Shown here: positions 52,137 through 60,307 of the stretch, piece by piece
How the letters are laid out: each line of letters opens with the position of its first letter
How positions within the stretch are numbered: the first letter of the stretch is position 1
Source of the DNA: an uncultured Haliea sp.
GTDB taxonomy: Bacteria; Pseudomonadota; Gammaproteobacteria; Pseudomonadales; Halieaceae
NCBI GenBank assembly: GCA_947258585.1
Contig: CAMYIZ010000005.1
Coordinates: 1 to 63,336, forward strand
Direction: 5' to 3'
Length of the DNA stretch: 63,336 bases
Made by a program: the position numbers and the translations under genes
The notes under the pieces: model-generated
Databases searched by the model: none
The model's input: only the letters and a program-made list of their open reading frames with translations
Told to the model about the DNA's origin: nothing

Positions 52137-55100
52137 ATGTTCAAACCCCTGCTTGCCAACACCCCCTGGCCTGCCAAACCCGGCAGCCGCACCGCCATGG
52201 GCCCATTCCACGGTTGCGCCGAGGCCCGCTGTATTGCGGAGCTGGCCCGCCCGGGGGAGTTGCTGCTGGTCGTGACCGCGGATACCAGCTCCGCCCTGGC
52301 ACTGGAGCGGGAGTTGCCCTTCTTCCTGGGCGAGGACATTGCCATCCTCGCCTTCCCGGACTGGGAGACCCTGCCCTACGACAATTTCTCCCCCCACCAG
52401 GACATTGTTTCGGAACGGCTGCAGACCCTGTACCGCCTGCCCAGCCTGGCGGCGGGAATCCTTATCGTGCCGGTACCGACGCTGATGCACCGGCTGGCGC
52501 CCGCCGCCTATATCGCCGGTTCCAGCCTGGTACTGGAGCCGGGCCAGACCCTGGACCGGGACAGCTTCAGTCGCAATTTGCAGCGCAATGGCTACCACAA
52601 TGTCGATACGGTCTACGAGCACGGCGAGTTCGCCCTGCGTGGCTCCCTGCTGGACATATTCCCGATGGGCAGCGAGCTGCCGTTCAGGGTGGACCTGCTG
52701 GACGACGAAGTGGACAGCCTGCGCACCTTTAGCCCCGAAACCCAGCGCACCATCGAGAAGGTCGAGGCCATCAACCTGCTGCCGGCCCGGGAATACCCCC
52801 TGAATCGCGCTGCCATCGACCGCTTCCGCCTGAACTGGTACGACGCCTTCGATGTCGACCACGACGCCTGCCCGGTCTATGCCGAAGTCAGTGCCGGCCG
52901 CTCCCCGGGAGGCTGTGAATACTACCTGCCGCTGTTTTTCGAGCACTGCGCCACCCTGTTCGATTACCTGCCCGAGGGCACGCCGGTCATCGCCATTGGC
53001 GACCACTACCAGGCCGCCCAGCGCTTCTGGGAAGACGCCAGTCACCGCTACAGCGAATACGGGATCGACCCGCGTCGCCCCCTGCTGCCTCCCGCCCGCT
53101 GTTTTACCCCGGTTGAAGAGCTGTATCAGTTGCTGGGGAGCTGCCCGGTGCTGGAGTTGCGCCGGAATCCCGACGCCCCGGTACACGTGGCCAGCCCCTC
53201 ACAAACCCTCCCGGACCTGGCGCCCGAGGGCTCCAGGCAGACGCCCTCCGACCGCTTGCAGCAGTTCCTGGGCCGCCACCACGGGCCGGTGCTGCTGTGC
53301 GCCGAATCCGCGGGCCGCCGCGAGGTACTGCTGGAAACGCTGTCCGCGCACCAGCTGGAACCGCCGGAAGTGGCCAACTGGGCAGACTTCCTTGCCTCGG
53401 GGCTGGCCTTTGCCATCGCCACCGCCCCGATTGATCGCGGCATGTATTTTGGCCCCGATGCGCCTGCCCTGGTCTGCGAGGCGCAGCTGTTCGGCAACCG
53501 CGTGGCCCAGCGCCGACGCCGGAGCAAGGCCGACGAGACCAGCGCCCAGAATGTTTTCCGGGACATCAACGAGCTGCGCGAGGGTGTGCCGGTGGTGCAC
53601 CTGGAGCACGGCGTGGGCCGCTACCTGGGCCTGCAGACCCTGCAGGTGGACGGCGCCGACAACGAATTCCTGGCGCTGGAATACGCCCAGGGCAGCAAGC
53701 TCTATGTGCCGGTGGCGTCCCTGCACCTGGTGAGCCGCTACGCCGGTAGTGACCCGGAGCTGGCGCCCCTGCACAAGCTGGGTTCGGACCAGTGGGAGAA
53801 GGCCCGGCGCAAGGCCACGGAGAAGGCCAGTGATGTGGCCGCCCAGCTGCTGGAAGTCTACGCCCGGCGGGAGGCCAGACAGGGCTACTGTTTTGAGCTG
53901 CCGACCATGGAGTATGAACAGTTCGCCGCCAGCTTCCCCTTCGAGGAGACCGCCGACCAGGCGGCTGCCATTGAGGCGGTCATCGCCGACATGACCAGCC
54001 CGCGGGTCATGGACCGCCTGGTCTGTGGCGACGTCGGCTTCGGCAAGACCGAAGTGGCGATGCGCGCGGCCTTTATCGCCGCCCGCAACGGCAAGCAGGT
54101 GGCAGTGCTGGTTCCCACCACCCTCCTCGCGCGCCAGCACCACAACTCCTTCGCCGACCGCTTTGCCGACTGGCCGGTGACGGTGGAGGTGGTATCGCGC
54201 TTCAAGTCGGCAAAGGAACTGGACGCGGTGACCGCCCGGGTCGCCGGGGGTGAGGTGGACATCCTCGTAGGCACCCACAAGCTGTTGTCCAAGGATTTTC
54301 GCTTCCGGGACCTGGGCCTGCTGATCATCGATGAGGAGCACCGTTTCGGGGTCAAGCAAAAGGAGGCGATCAAGGCCCTGCGCGCCGAGGTCGACATCCT
54401 CACCCTGACCGCCACGCCCATACCCCGCACCCTCAACATGGCCCTGGGGGGCATGCGCGATCTCTCGGTCATCGCCACGCCGCCGGCGCGGCGCCTGTCG
54501 ATCAAGACATTTGTCCGCGAACACAACATCGCGCTCATCCGCGAGGCCGTACTGCGGGAAACCCTGCGCGGCGGCCAGGTCTACTATCTGCACAACGAAG
54601 TCCGCACCATCGAGGAAACCGCGCGCAAGCTGCGCGAGCTGCTGCCCGACCTGTCCATTGCCGTTGCCCACGGTCAGATGCGGGAAACCCAGCTGGAGCA
54701 GGTGATGTCCTCGTTCTATCACCAGCGCCACCACATCCTGCTGTGCACCACCATTATCGAGACCGGCATCGACATCCCCAATGCCAATACCATCATCATC
54801 GAACGCGCAGACAAGTTCGGTCTGGCGCAGTTGCACCAGCTGCGCGGCCGGGTGGGACGCTCGCATCACCAGGCCTATGCCTATCTCCTGTGCCCGCCGC
54901 GCTCGGTGATCACCCCGGATGCGGAGAAACGGCTGGAGGCCATCGAGGCCGCGGGCGACCTGGGTGCCGGCTACCTGCTGGCTACCCATGACCTGGAGAT
55001 CCGCGGAGCCGGCGAACTGCTCGGTGACGAACAGAGCGGCCAGATCCAGAGCGTCGGTTTCGCACTGTACATGCGCATGCTGGAACGGGCGGTGGCGGCA

Positions 55101-55601
55101 CTGCGGCGCGGGGAAATTCCCGACGCGGATACTCCCCTGGACAGCGGCACCGAGATCAACCTGCACCTGCCGGCCCTTATCCCCGAAGACTACCTGCCCG
55201 ATATCAATACTCGCCTGATCCTCTACAAGCGCATCGCCGCGGCGGCGGACGAACAGGCGCTGCGCGCTATCCAGGTCGAGATGATCGACCGCTTCGGCCT
55301 GCTGCCGCCCCAGGTGAAAAACCTGGTGCAGGTCGCGCGCCTGCGCATTCGCGCCGATGGCCTGGGCATTGCCGGCATTGAGGTTGGCCCGGGCGGTGGT
55401 AATATCGACTTCCGGGAGTCCACGCGGGTCAACCCGCTGAGCCTGGTCAAGCTGGTACAAGCGGACCCCAAGGGCTATCAGCTGGCCGGGGCCATGCGCC
55501 TGCGCTTCAAGCGCAGCCTGGAGGATCCAGAACAGCGCCAGCAGTTCGCCGACCAACTGCTGGACACCTTTACCGCCGACGCCACGGAAGATGCCGCCTG
55601 A
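52137..55601 (+). CDS. mfd: Transcription-repair coupling factor
   Basis: The 1154-residue translocase removes stalled RNA polymerase and recruits UvrA. It has a UvrB-like N-terminal part ('LAFPDWETLPYDNFSPHQDI'), an RNA-polymerase-interaction domain near residues 480-560 ('VVHLEHGVGRYLGL'), RecG-like motor motifs ('CGDVGFGKTEVAMRAAF', 'IDEEHRFGVKQKEA', 'LTATPIPRTLNMA', 'QLRGRVGRSHHQAYAYLL') and the C-terminal TRCF domain. Its last base is shared with the csiV start codon. Confidence 0.97.
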   Translation: MFKPLLANTPWPAKPGSRTAMGPFHGCAEARCIAELARPGELLLVVTADTSSALALERELPFFLGEDIAILAFPDWETLPYDNFSPHQDIVSERLQTLYRLPSLAAGILIVPVPTLMHRLAPAAYIAGSSLVLEPGQTLDRDSFSRNLQRNGYHNVDTVYEHGEFALRGSLLDIFPMGSELPFRVDLLDDEVDSLRTFSPETQRTIEKVEAINLLPAREYPLNRAAIDRFRLNWYDAFDVDHDACPVYAEVSAGRSPGGCEYYLPLFFEHCATLFDYLPEGTPVIAIGDHYQAAQRFWEDASHRYSEYGIDPRRPLLPPARCFTPVEELYQLLGSCPVLELRRNPDAPVHVASPSQTLPDLAPEGSRQTPSDRLQQFLGRHHGPVLLCAESAGRREVLLETLSAHQLEPPEVANWADFLASGLAFAIATAPIDRGMYFGPDAPALVCEAQLFGNRVAQRRRRSKADETSAQNVFRDINELREGVPVVHLEHGVGRYLGLQTLQVDGADNEFLALEYAQGSKLYVPVASLHLVSRYAGSDPELAPLHKLGSDQWEKARRKATEKASDVAAQLLEVYARREARQGYCFELPTMEYEQFAASFPFEETADQAAAIEAVIADMTSPRVMDRLVCGDVGFGKTEVAMRAAFIAARNGKQVAVLVPTTLLARQHHNSFADRFADWPVTVEVVSRFKSAKELDAVTARVAGGEVDILVGTHKLLSKDFRFRDLGLLIIDEEHRFGVKQKEAIKALRAEVDILTLTATPIPRTLNMALGGMRDLSVIATPPARRLSIKTFVREHNIALIREAVLRETLRGGQVYYLHNEVRTIEETARKLRELLPDLSIAVAHGQMRETQLEQVMSSFYHQRHHILLCTTIIETGIDIPNANTIIIERADKFGLAQLHQLRGRVGRSHHQAYAYLLCPPRSVITPDAEKRLEAIEAAGDLGAGYLLATHDLEIRGAGELLGDEQSGQIQSVGFALYMRMLERAVAALRRGEIPDADTPLDSGTEINLHLPALIPEDYLPDINTRLILYKRIAAAADEQALRAIQVEMIDRFGLLPPQVKNLVQVARLRIRADGLGIAGIEVGPGGGNIDFRESTRVNPLSLVKLVQADPKGYQLAGAMRLRFKRSLEDPEQRQQFADQLLDTFTADATEDAA

Positions 55602-56731
55602 TGATCCAGTTCCCCGCCCGTGCCCTGCTCACGGTTCTCGCAGTCGCCCTGCTCCCGCTACCCCTGCAAGCGCAGGAGGATCAGCGTTGGTACCAGGTAG
55701 AGCTGCTTGTCGTGGCTCACACCGATCCCGCTGCCCAGCGCACTGAACACTGGGACCCGCTGCCTGCGCTGGCCTACCCGGAGCCGCTGCGCTTCCTGAT
55801 CGACCCGCAGCGCCTGCAGGCGAACCTGGATGGTACGGAGCGGGCCGACTACAGCGAGGTGGATGCCCAGGGACGCCAGCGCATACACTTGCAGGCGCGA
55901 TGGCAAGTGGCTGAGCCGCCCGCCGCCGGCGACGCGGTGCCAGCCGGACTCGCCGGCGCAGTCTCGGGGAGCGAGGGCAGCGTCCCCGCCGACGGTGGAA
56001 CCTTGCCGGAGGATGACGCCGCGGACAGCGAAACCCTCGCCGTGGAAGCCCCACCGGAGCTGGCCGATGTACCCCCGCGCCTGCCCACGCCCTTCGTGCA
56101 ATTGCCCGCCAGCGCCCGCGAATTCCGCGGCAAGGCGGCCTACATGGAGCGCAACGGCCCCTACCGCGTCCTGTTCCACGAAACCTGGTGGCAGCCCATA
56201 GGAACCCGGCGCGCCGCACTGCCGCTGGTGCTGGACCGCTCCGGCGACAGCGCCAGCTACCCGCCGCTGCAGGGCACCATTACCCTGTATCGCTCCCGCT
56301 TCCTGCATCTGCAAACCAACCTCTGGCTGAACACCGGGGGGAGTTACCTGCGGGGCGACTGGGGGATGCCCGCTCCTCCGCTGGGTCCCAGCTCGCTGGA
56401 ACTGGTCGAACCGCCTCTGCTTGCAGCAGAGCTGGAGAGTGCCCTCGAGTTTGGCAGTGACTACAACCCCGCCTGGGACCAGGTCGAGAGCATGGCGGAG
56501 GCTGAAGTGGAGCCGGCGCCCACCTACCCCTGGCGCCACGCGGTGCTGCTGCAGCAGCAGCGGCGCATGCGCTCCAACGAGGTGCACTACATCGACCACC
56601 CGCTGCTGGGCGTGGTCATCAAACTCACGCCGCTGACTCCGGAGGCGCTGCAGCAAGCGACCTACGACGAATCTATTCGGCAGCTTCTGCAGAAGCCAGA
56701 GTCGACAACAGGGTCTCCAGCAGAGTTCTGA
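55601..56731 (+). CDS. csiV: CsiV-family peptidoglycan-binding protein
   Basis: The 376-residue protein has a signal peptide (cleavage near 'LPLQAQED') and 'RWYQVELLVVAH', the typical start of CsiV-like proteins. Between residues about 105 and 165 lies a low-complexity Ala/Glu/Pro stretch. The C-terminal part carries 'EVHYIDHPLLGVVIKLTPL'. It follows mfd directly (one-base overlap), as in pseudomonads. Its 3' end overlaps the end of the opposite mtnP gene by 59 bases. The role in cell-wall processes is inferred from the family. Confidence 0.85.
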   Translation: MIQFPARALLTVLAVALLPLPLQAQEDQRWYQVELLVVAHTDPAAQRTEHWDPLPALAYPEPLRFLIDPQRLQANLDGTERADYSEVDAQGRQRIHLQARWQVAEPPAAGDAVPAGLAGAVSGSEGSVPADGGTLPEDDAADSETLAVEAPPELADVPPRLPTPFVQLPASAREFRGKAAYMERNGPYRVLFHETWWQPIGTRRAALPLVLDRSGDSASYPPLQGTITLYRSRFLHLQTNLWLNTGGSYLRGDWGMPAPPLGPSSLELVEPPLLAAELESALEFGSDYNPAWDQVESMAEAEVEPAPTYPWRHAVLLQQQRRMRSNEVHYIDHPLLGVVIKLTPLTPEALQQATYDESIRQLLQKPESTTGSPAEF

Positions 56732-57434
56732 CCACGCCGGCCTCCCGCGCGAGGATCTGGCGCATCATGTCCTGCGTCAGGGGCAGGTCGCCGAGGCCGG
56801 CTGCGGGATTCACCACCATGCAGACACAGGCGTAGGCCATGCCCAGCTCCCGGGCCAGGGCGGCTTCGGGCATGCCGGTCATACCCACCACGTCACAGCC
56901 ATCGCCAGCCAGTCGCCGCACTTCGGCTGCGGTCTCCAGGCGCGGACCCTGGGTGACTGCGTGGACGCCGAAGGGCTCGTGGGCGATCCCCGCCGTCTCG
57001 GCCGCCTGCACCAGCGCCAGCCGCAACGGGCGGTCGTAGGGTTCGGTAAAGTCGATATGCTGCAGGCTGCCACTGCTGCCATCGTCGAAGCTGTGCTCCC
57101 GGCCCCAGGTGTAGTCGACGAGCTGGTTCGGGATCACCAGGCGCCCGGGCTGCATGTCCGGGCTGATGCCCCCCACCGCGTTGATCGCTACCAGCCGTCG
57201 CACGCCGAGGCTGTGCAGGGCGCTGATATTGGCCCGGTAATTGATAAGGTGTGGGGGAACCGCCTTCGGGCTCCCGTGACGGTGCAGGAAAAACAGAGAC
57301 TTCCCGCCGAGCCGGCCCTCCTGTATCGGTCGCGACGGCGCACCGAAGGTCGTGTTCACGGCGTGCTCACGGGTGATGCTGAGCCCCTGCAGCTGCTCGA
57401 TACCGGTACCGCCAATAATCCCGATGGCGCTCAT
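56673..57434 (-). CDS. S-methyl-5'-thioinosine / methylthioadenosine phosphorylase
   Basis: The 253-residue enzyme of the PNP/MTAP family begins 'SAIGIIGGTGIEQLQGL', carries 'FLHRHGSPKAVPPHLINYRANI', phosphate-binding residues, and 'EPFGVHAVTQGPRLETAAEV' and 'VGMTGMPEAALARELGM'. Similar proteins in Pseudomonas (PA3004) prefer methylthioinosine. It salvages the by-product of polyamine synthesis. The ATG at 57434 overlaps the MscS stop by four bases; a longer frame upstream lies inside the channel gene. Confidence 0.88.
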   Translation of the reverse strand: MSAIGIIGGTGIEQLQGLSITREHAVNTTFGAPSRPIQEGRLGGKSLFFLHRHGSPKAVPPHLINYRANISALHSLGVRRLVAINAVGGISPDMQPGRLVIPNQLVDYTWGREHSFDDGSSGSLQHIDFTEPYDRPLRLALVQAAETAGIAHEPFGVHAVTQGPRLETAAEVRRLAGDGCDVVGMTGMPEAALARELGMAYACVCMVVNPAAGLGDLPLTQDMMRQILAREAGVVRTLLETLLSTLASAEAAE

Positions 57435-58546
57435 TGCTGCGTACCTGTAGCGGCAGCCAGTGCCTCGGGCTGCACCTGCTCCAGATGCAGGGTGCGGGTG
57501 GGAAAGGCGACATCGGCGCCATGGGCGTGAATGATCTCGAGGATCTGCAACAGGACATCCTGCTTGATCTGGTGGAATTCCACCCACACCGTGGTGCGGG
57601 TAAAGGTGTAGACGAAGAAGTCGAGGGACGAGGGACCAAAGGCGGTGAAGTTGACAATCAGGGTCCGGCCGAGGTCAATGTCCGGGTGCTTCTCCAGCAT
57701 GCTCCGCACGTCCTCGATGATGCCCGCCATCTTGCCCGCATCCTGGTACCGGATGCCGATCGTTTCAAAGATGCGGCGGTTGAACATCCGGGACGGGTTC
57801 TCCACCGCAATCTGGGTGAACACCGCATTGGGGACATAGAGAGGCCGCTGGTCAAAGGTGCGGATACGGGTCAGGCGCCAGCCGATGTCCTCGACGGTGC
57901 CTTCGATATTGCGGTCCGGTGAGCGGATCCAGTCGCCCGGACTGAAGGGCCGGTCCAGATAGATGCCGAGACCCCCGAAGAAATTGGCCAGCAGGTCCTT
58001 GGCGGCAAAGCCCACGGCAATACCGCCGATACCCCCAAAGGCCAGCAGGCCGGACACCGACACGCCGATACTTTGCAGGGCCATCAGGCCGCCGATGATC
58101 AGCAGGGTAATGCGCAGCAGTTTTGCGGTGGAGTGCACCGCCGCCTTGTCGGTGGACGCCTTGTGGCCCCGGGCCGGGTCCAGCAACTCTTCCTCGGCGC
58201 CGGAGATCAGTCGGTGCAGGAACCACACCAGCAGCAGTACGAGGGCGGTGTCATAGGCCAGCAACAGCGTGCCCTGTACGGCTTCCGTCACCGGGAATAC
58301 CGTCATCAGCAACATCAGCACCACCACCCACAGCACCACCCGCAGGGGACGCTCGAGGGCGGTGATGAACACATCGTCCCAGCGGTTGCTGCTGTGCACC
58401 GCAACGCGGTGCAGGCGCCGCAATAGCAGCCCGAGGGCCAGGTGAGCCAGCCCCCCTGCCACGACAATGGCGCCGGCAGCGGCCAGCGGCGAGTCCAGCC
58501 CATAATTGGCGAGCAGTTGGCTCAGCGATTCCTCAGCGACTTCCAC
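57431..58546 (-). CDS. MscS-family mechanosensitive ion channel
   Basis: About 370 residues with four hydrophobic helices, the pore helix 'GGIGGIAVGFAAKDLLANFFGG', and the beta domain 'PFSPGDWIRS'. The C-terminal part ('TTVWVEFHQIKQDVLLQIL') is of the MscS/YbdG type. It would release solutes on osmotic down-shock. I set the start at GTG 58546, with GGAG about 12 bases before it; a TTG at 58582 would add 12 untypical residues. Confidence 0.88.
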   Translation of the reverse strand: MEVAEESLSQLLANYGLDSPLAAAGAIVVAGGLAHLALGLLLRRLHRVAVHSSNRWDDVFITALERPLRVVLWVVVLMLLMTVFPVTEAVQGTLLLAYDTALVLLLVWFLHRLISGAEEELLDPARGHKASTDKAAVHSTAKLLRITLLIIGGLMALQSIGVSVSGLLAFGGIGGIAVGFAAKDLLANFFGGLGIYLDRPFSPGDWIRSPDRNIEGTVEDIGWRLTRIRTFDQRPLYVPNAVFTQIAVENPSRMFNRRIFETIGIRYQDAGKMAGIIEDVRSMLEKHPDIDLGRTLIVNFTAFGPSSLDFFVYTFTRTTVWVEFHQIKQDVLLQILEIIHAHGADVAFPTRTLHLEQVQPEALAAATGTQQ

Positions 58547-58807
58547 GGTGCGACAGGCTCCAGACCAGGTGTGTTTAGACAATTTTCTTATTTAGAAAAC
58601 GAACGCGCTTGAATTTCAAGTATAACAGCGACGGGTGGGCATCAGGCCATTATCGCGGGAATGGCGCAAGCGACTGAAATGCGGAAAGAAAACCAGCGTG
58701 TAGTGTAAATCGCTATTTCAAGCATATTTTTTAGACTCATATCTCATAATGGACAGCGGTGGCTGGCATGATATGTTGAAAGCACACTGTAATGAGGGAG
58801 AGGGCAA

Positions 58808-59125
58808 ATGAAAATGCTGAGCCCCGTTGTCGGCGGGTGGTACAAGGACCTGGAGGCGAACATCCTGTTTGAGGTCGTCGCCTGGGACGAGGCCAGCCTG
58901 ACCATTGAAACCCAGTATCTGGACGGCGAGGTCGCCGAGTACGATCTCGATGTGTGGCGCATGATGCCGCTGGAGCGGGCGGCGGCCCCGGAGGACTGGC
59001 GCTCGCCGTTCGAACTCGACGATGAAGACGGACTGGACCCCGACCAGCCCTTTCACCCCGAGGACTGGAACAACCCCGTCAGCATGATTGAACCGGACAC
59101 CATGTACGGCGTCGAGGACTATTGA
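58808..59125 (+). CDS. DUF6763-like small acidic protein
   Basis: The 105-residue soluble protein is very acidic and shows 'MLSPVVGGWYKDLEANILFEVV', 'EYDLDVWRMMPLERA' and the C-terminal 'DTMYGVEDY'. Similar small proteins (DUF6763, from memory) occur next to lexA in marine gammaproteobacteria. No catalytic motif is visible. GGGAGAGGG precedes the ATG. The gene ends 27 bases before the first SOS box. Confidence 0.7.
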   Translation: MKMLSPVVGGWYKDLEANILFEVVAWDEASLTIETQYLDGEVAEYDLDVWRMMPLERAAAPEDWRSPFELDDEDGLDPDQPFHPEDWNNPVSMIEPDTMYGVEDY

Positions 59126-59151
59126 CACTCCCTTGTGGTTGCACGGTTTTA

Positions 59152-59186
59152 CTGTATATAATCCCAGTCACTGTATAAATACACAG
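59152..59186 (+). promoter_or_regulatory. Two LexA (SOS) boxes and -10 element before lexA
   Basis: CTGT-N8-CCAG at 59152-59167 is one mismatch from consensus; CTGT-N8-ACAG at 59171-59186 is perfect. TATAAT (59157-59162) lies inside the first box, with TTGTGG 18 bases upstream as a possible -35. LexA binding would cover the promoter, giving autorepression. Confidence 0.9.
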
Positions 59187-59197
59187 ATGGACTGGTT

Positions 59198-59800
59198 ATG
59201 GAAAAGCTTACGCAACGGCAGCAGCAGGTGCTGGATATCATCCGCCAGCATATCGACCAGACCGGCTACCCCCCCACCCGGGCTGACATCGCCAATGAGT
59301 TGGGATTCAAGTCTGCAAATGCCGCGGAAGAGCACCTCAAGGCGCTGGCCCGCAAAGGCGCCATCGAAATCATTGCCGGCGCTTCGCGCGGCATCCGGCT
59401 GCCGGACAATCCCGGCATCCCCATCATCGGCCGGGTCGCAGCGGGTAGCCCGCTGTTGGCCGCGGAGCACATCGAGGACTACTGCGCCCTGCCTGCGGAT
59501 TTCTTCAAGCCGGCGGCGGACTACTTCCTGCGGGTCCATGGCGACAGCATGCAGGATATCGGTATTCTGGATGGCGATCTGCTGGCGGTGCACCGCACCG
59601 CCGAGGCACGCAATGGTGACATCGTGGTCGCACGTATCGAGGATGAAGTCACGGTAAAACGCTTTCGCCGCGGCGGCAGCAAGCATGTCGTGGAACTGTT
59701 GCCGGAGAACGCGGACTACGAACCGATCCGCGTGGATTTGCGCGAGCAGGCCTTCGCCATAGAGGGCTTGAGCGTCGGGGTGCTGCGCAGGGGCGCCTGA
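59198..59800 (+). CDS. lexA: SOS-response repressor LexA
   Basis: The 200-residue repressor has the winged helix ('[21 protein letters not shown]'), the self-cleavage site Ala82-Gly83 in 'GRVAAGSP', and the catalytic Ser117 ('HGDSMQD') and Lys154 ('VTVKRFRR'). Cleavage upon RecA activation switches on DNA-damage genes. Two SOS boxes precede it. No sulA-like gene follows, unlike in P. aeruginosa. Confidence 0.98.
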   Translation: MEKLTQRQQQVLDIIRQHIDQTGYPPTRADIANELGFKSANAAEEHLKALARKGAIEIIAGASRGIRLPDNPGIPIIGRVAAGSPLLAAEHIEDYCALPADFFKPAADYFLRVHGDSMQDIGILDGDLLAVHRTAEARNGDIVVARIEDEVTVKRFRRGGSKHVVELLPENADYEPIRVDLREQAFAIEGLSVGVLRRGA

Positions 59801-59817
59801 AGCGCCCGCGACAAGCC

Positions 59818-59844
59818 CCGCGGTGATCCCTCCCGCGGCGTTTT
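59818..59844 (+). terminator. Probable lexA terminator
   Basis: CCGCGG at 59818-59823 pairs with CCGCGG at 59833-59838, followed by CG and TTTT. It lies 18 bases after the lexA stop and touches the end of the convergent gene. Confidence 0.6.
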
Positions 59845-60307
59845 AGCACTCGTCCAGAAAATCTCCCATACGGGCAAACGCGTCATCCAGTTGCCGGGCC
59901 TGGGCTTCCAGGGTTTCCGGATCCGGCAGCGCGACCGCCTGCGCAGCCAGGCTGGTGCTCGTGCGCCGTGCCGTCGCGGCTTCCGGCTCCCGCACCAGTT
60001 CGGCCAGCCAACCCTCCGTTTCGAGGCGGGAGAATTCCGCGATCTCTGCCGGTAGCGCCTTTCCCGGCGCTACCGGTGGCAGTGACGCGACCGAGTGTGG
60101 CGGCGCCTCGGGCAATTGCGCCGGTTTCTGCAGATCCAGTAAAAACCAGCCGTAAGCATCGAGCAGGTGGCCGCGAACGGCCGGCCCAAAAGCCTGGGCA
60201 AGGACACTGGCGGGGAGGTCCTCGGCGGCCAGATCGCGACGCCAGGCCGCCACCAGCACCCTGGCGAGGTACAGGTGGTGATTGGCCTGCCCGCGGGGAG
60301 AACTCAT
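59843..60307 (-). CDS. DUF6586-like protein
   Basis: The 154-residue soluble protein begins '[21 protein letters not shown]' and has a Leu/Ala-rich helical body ('[16 protein letters not shown]') and a Pro/Ala-rich middle. It resembles the DUF6586 family (from memory) found between lexA and topA in pseudomonads. No function is known. The ATG overlaps the topA stop by four bases, so it is likely co-transcribed with topA. Confidence 0.7.
   Translation of the reverse strand: MSSPRGQANHHLYLARVLVAAWRRDLAAEDLPASVLAQAFGPAVRGHLLDAYGWFLLDLQKPAQLPEAPPHSVASLPPVAPGKALPAEIAEFSRLETEGWLAELVREPEAATARRTSTSLAAQAVALPDPETLEAQARQLDDAFARMGDFLDEC

Noticed and set aside
53199-55556. 785-codon minus-strand frame opposite mfd
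   Set aside because: It lies antisense within mfd and its composition (Gln/Gly/His/Arg-rich, no motifs) is that of a shadow.
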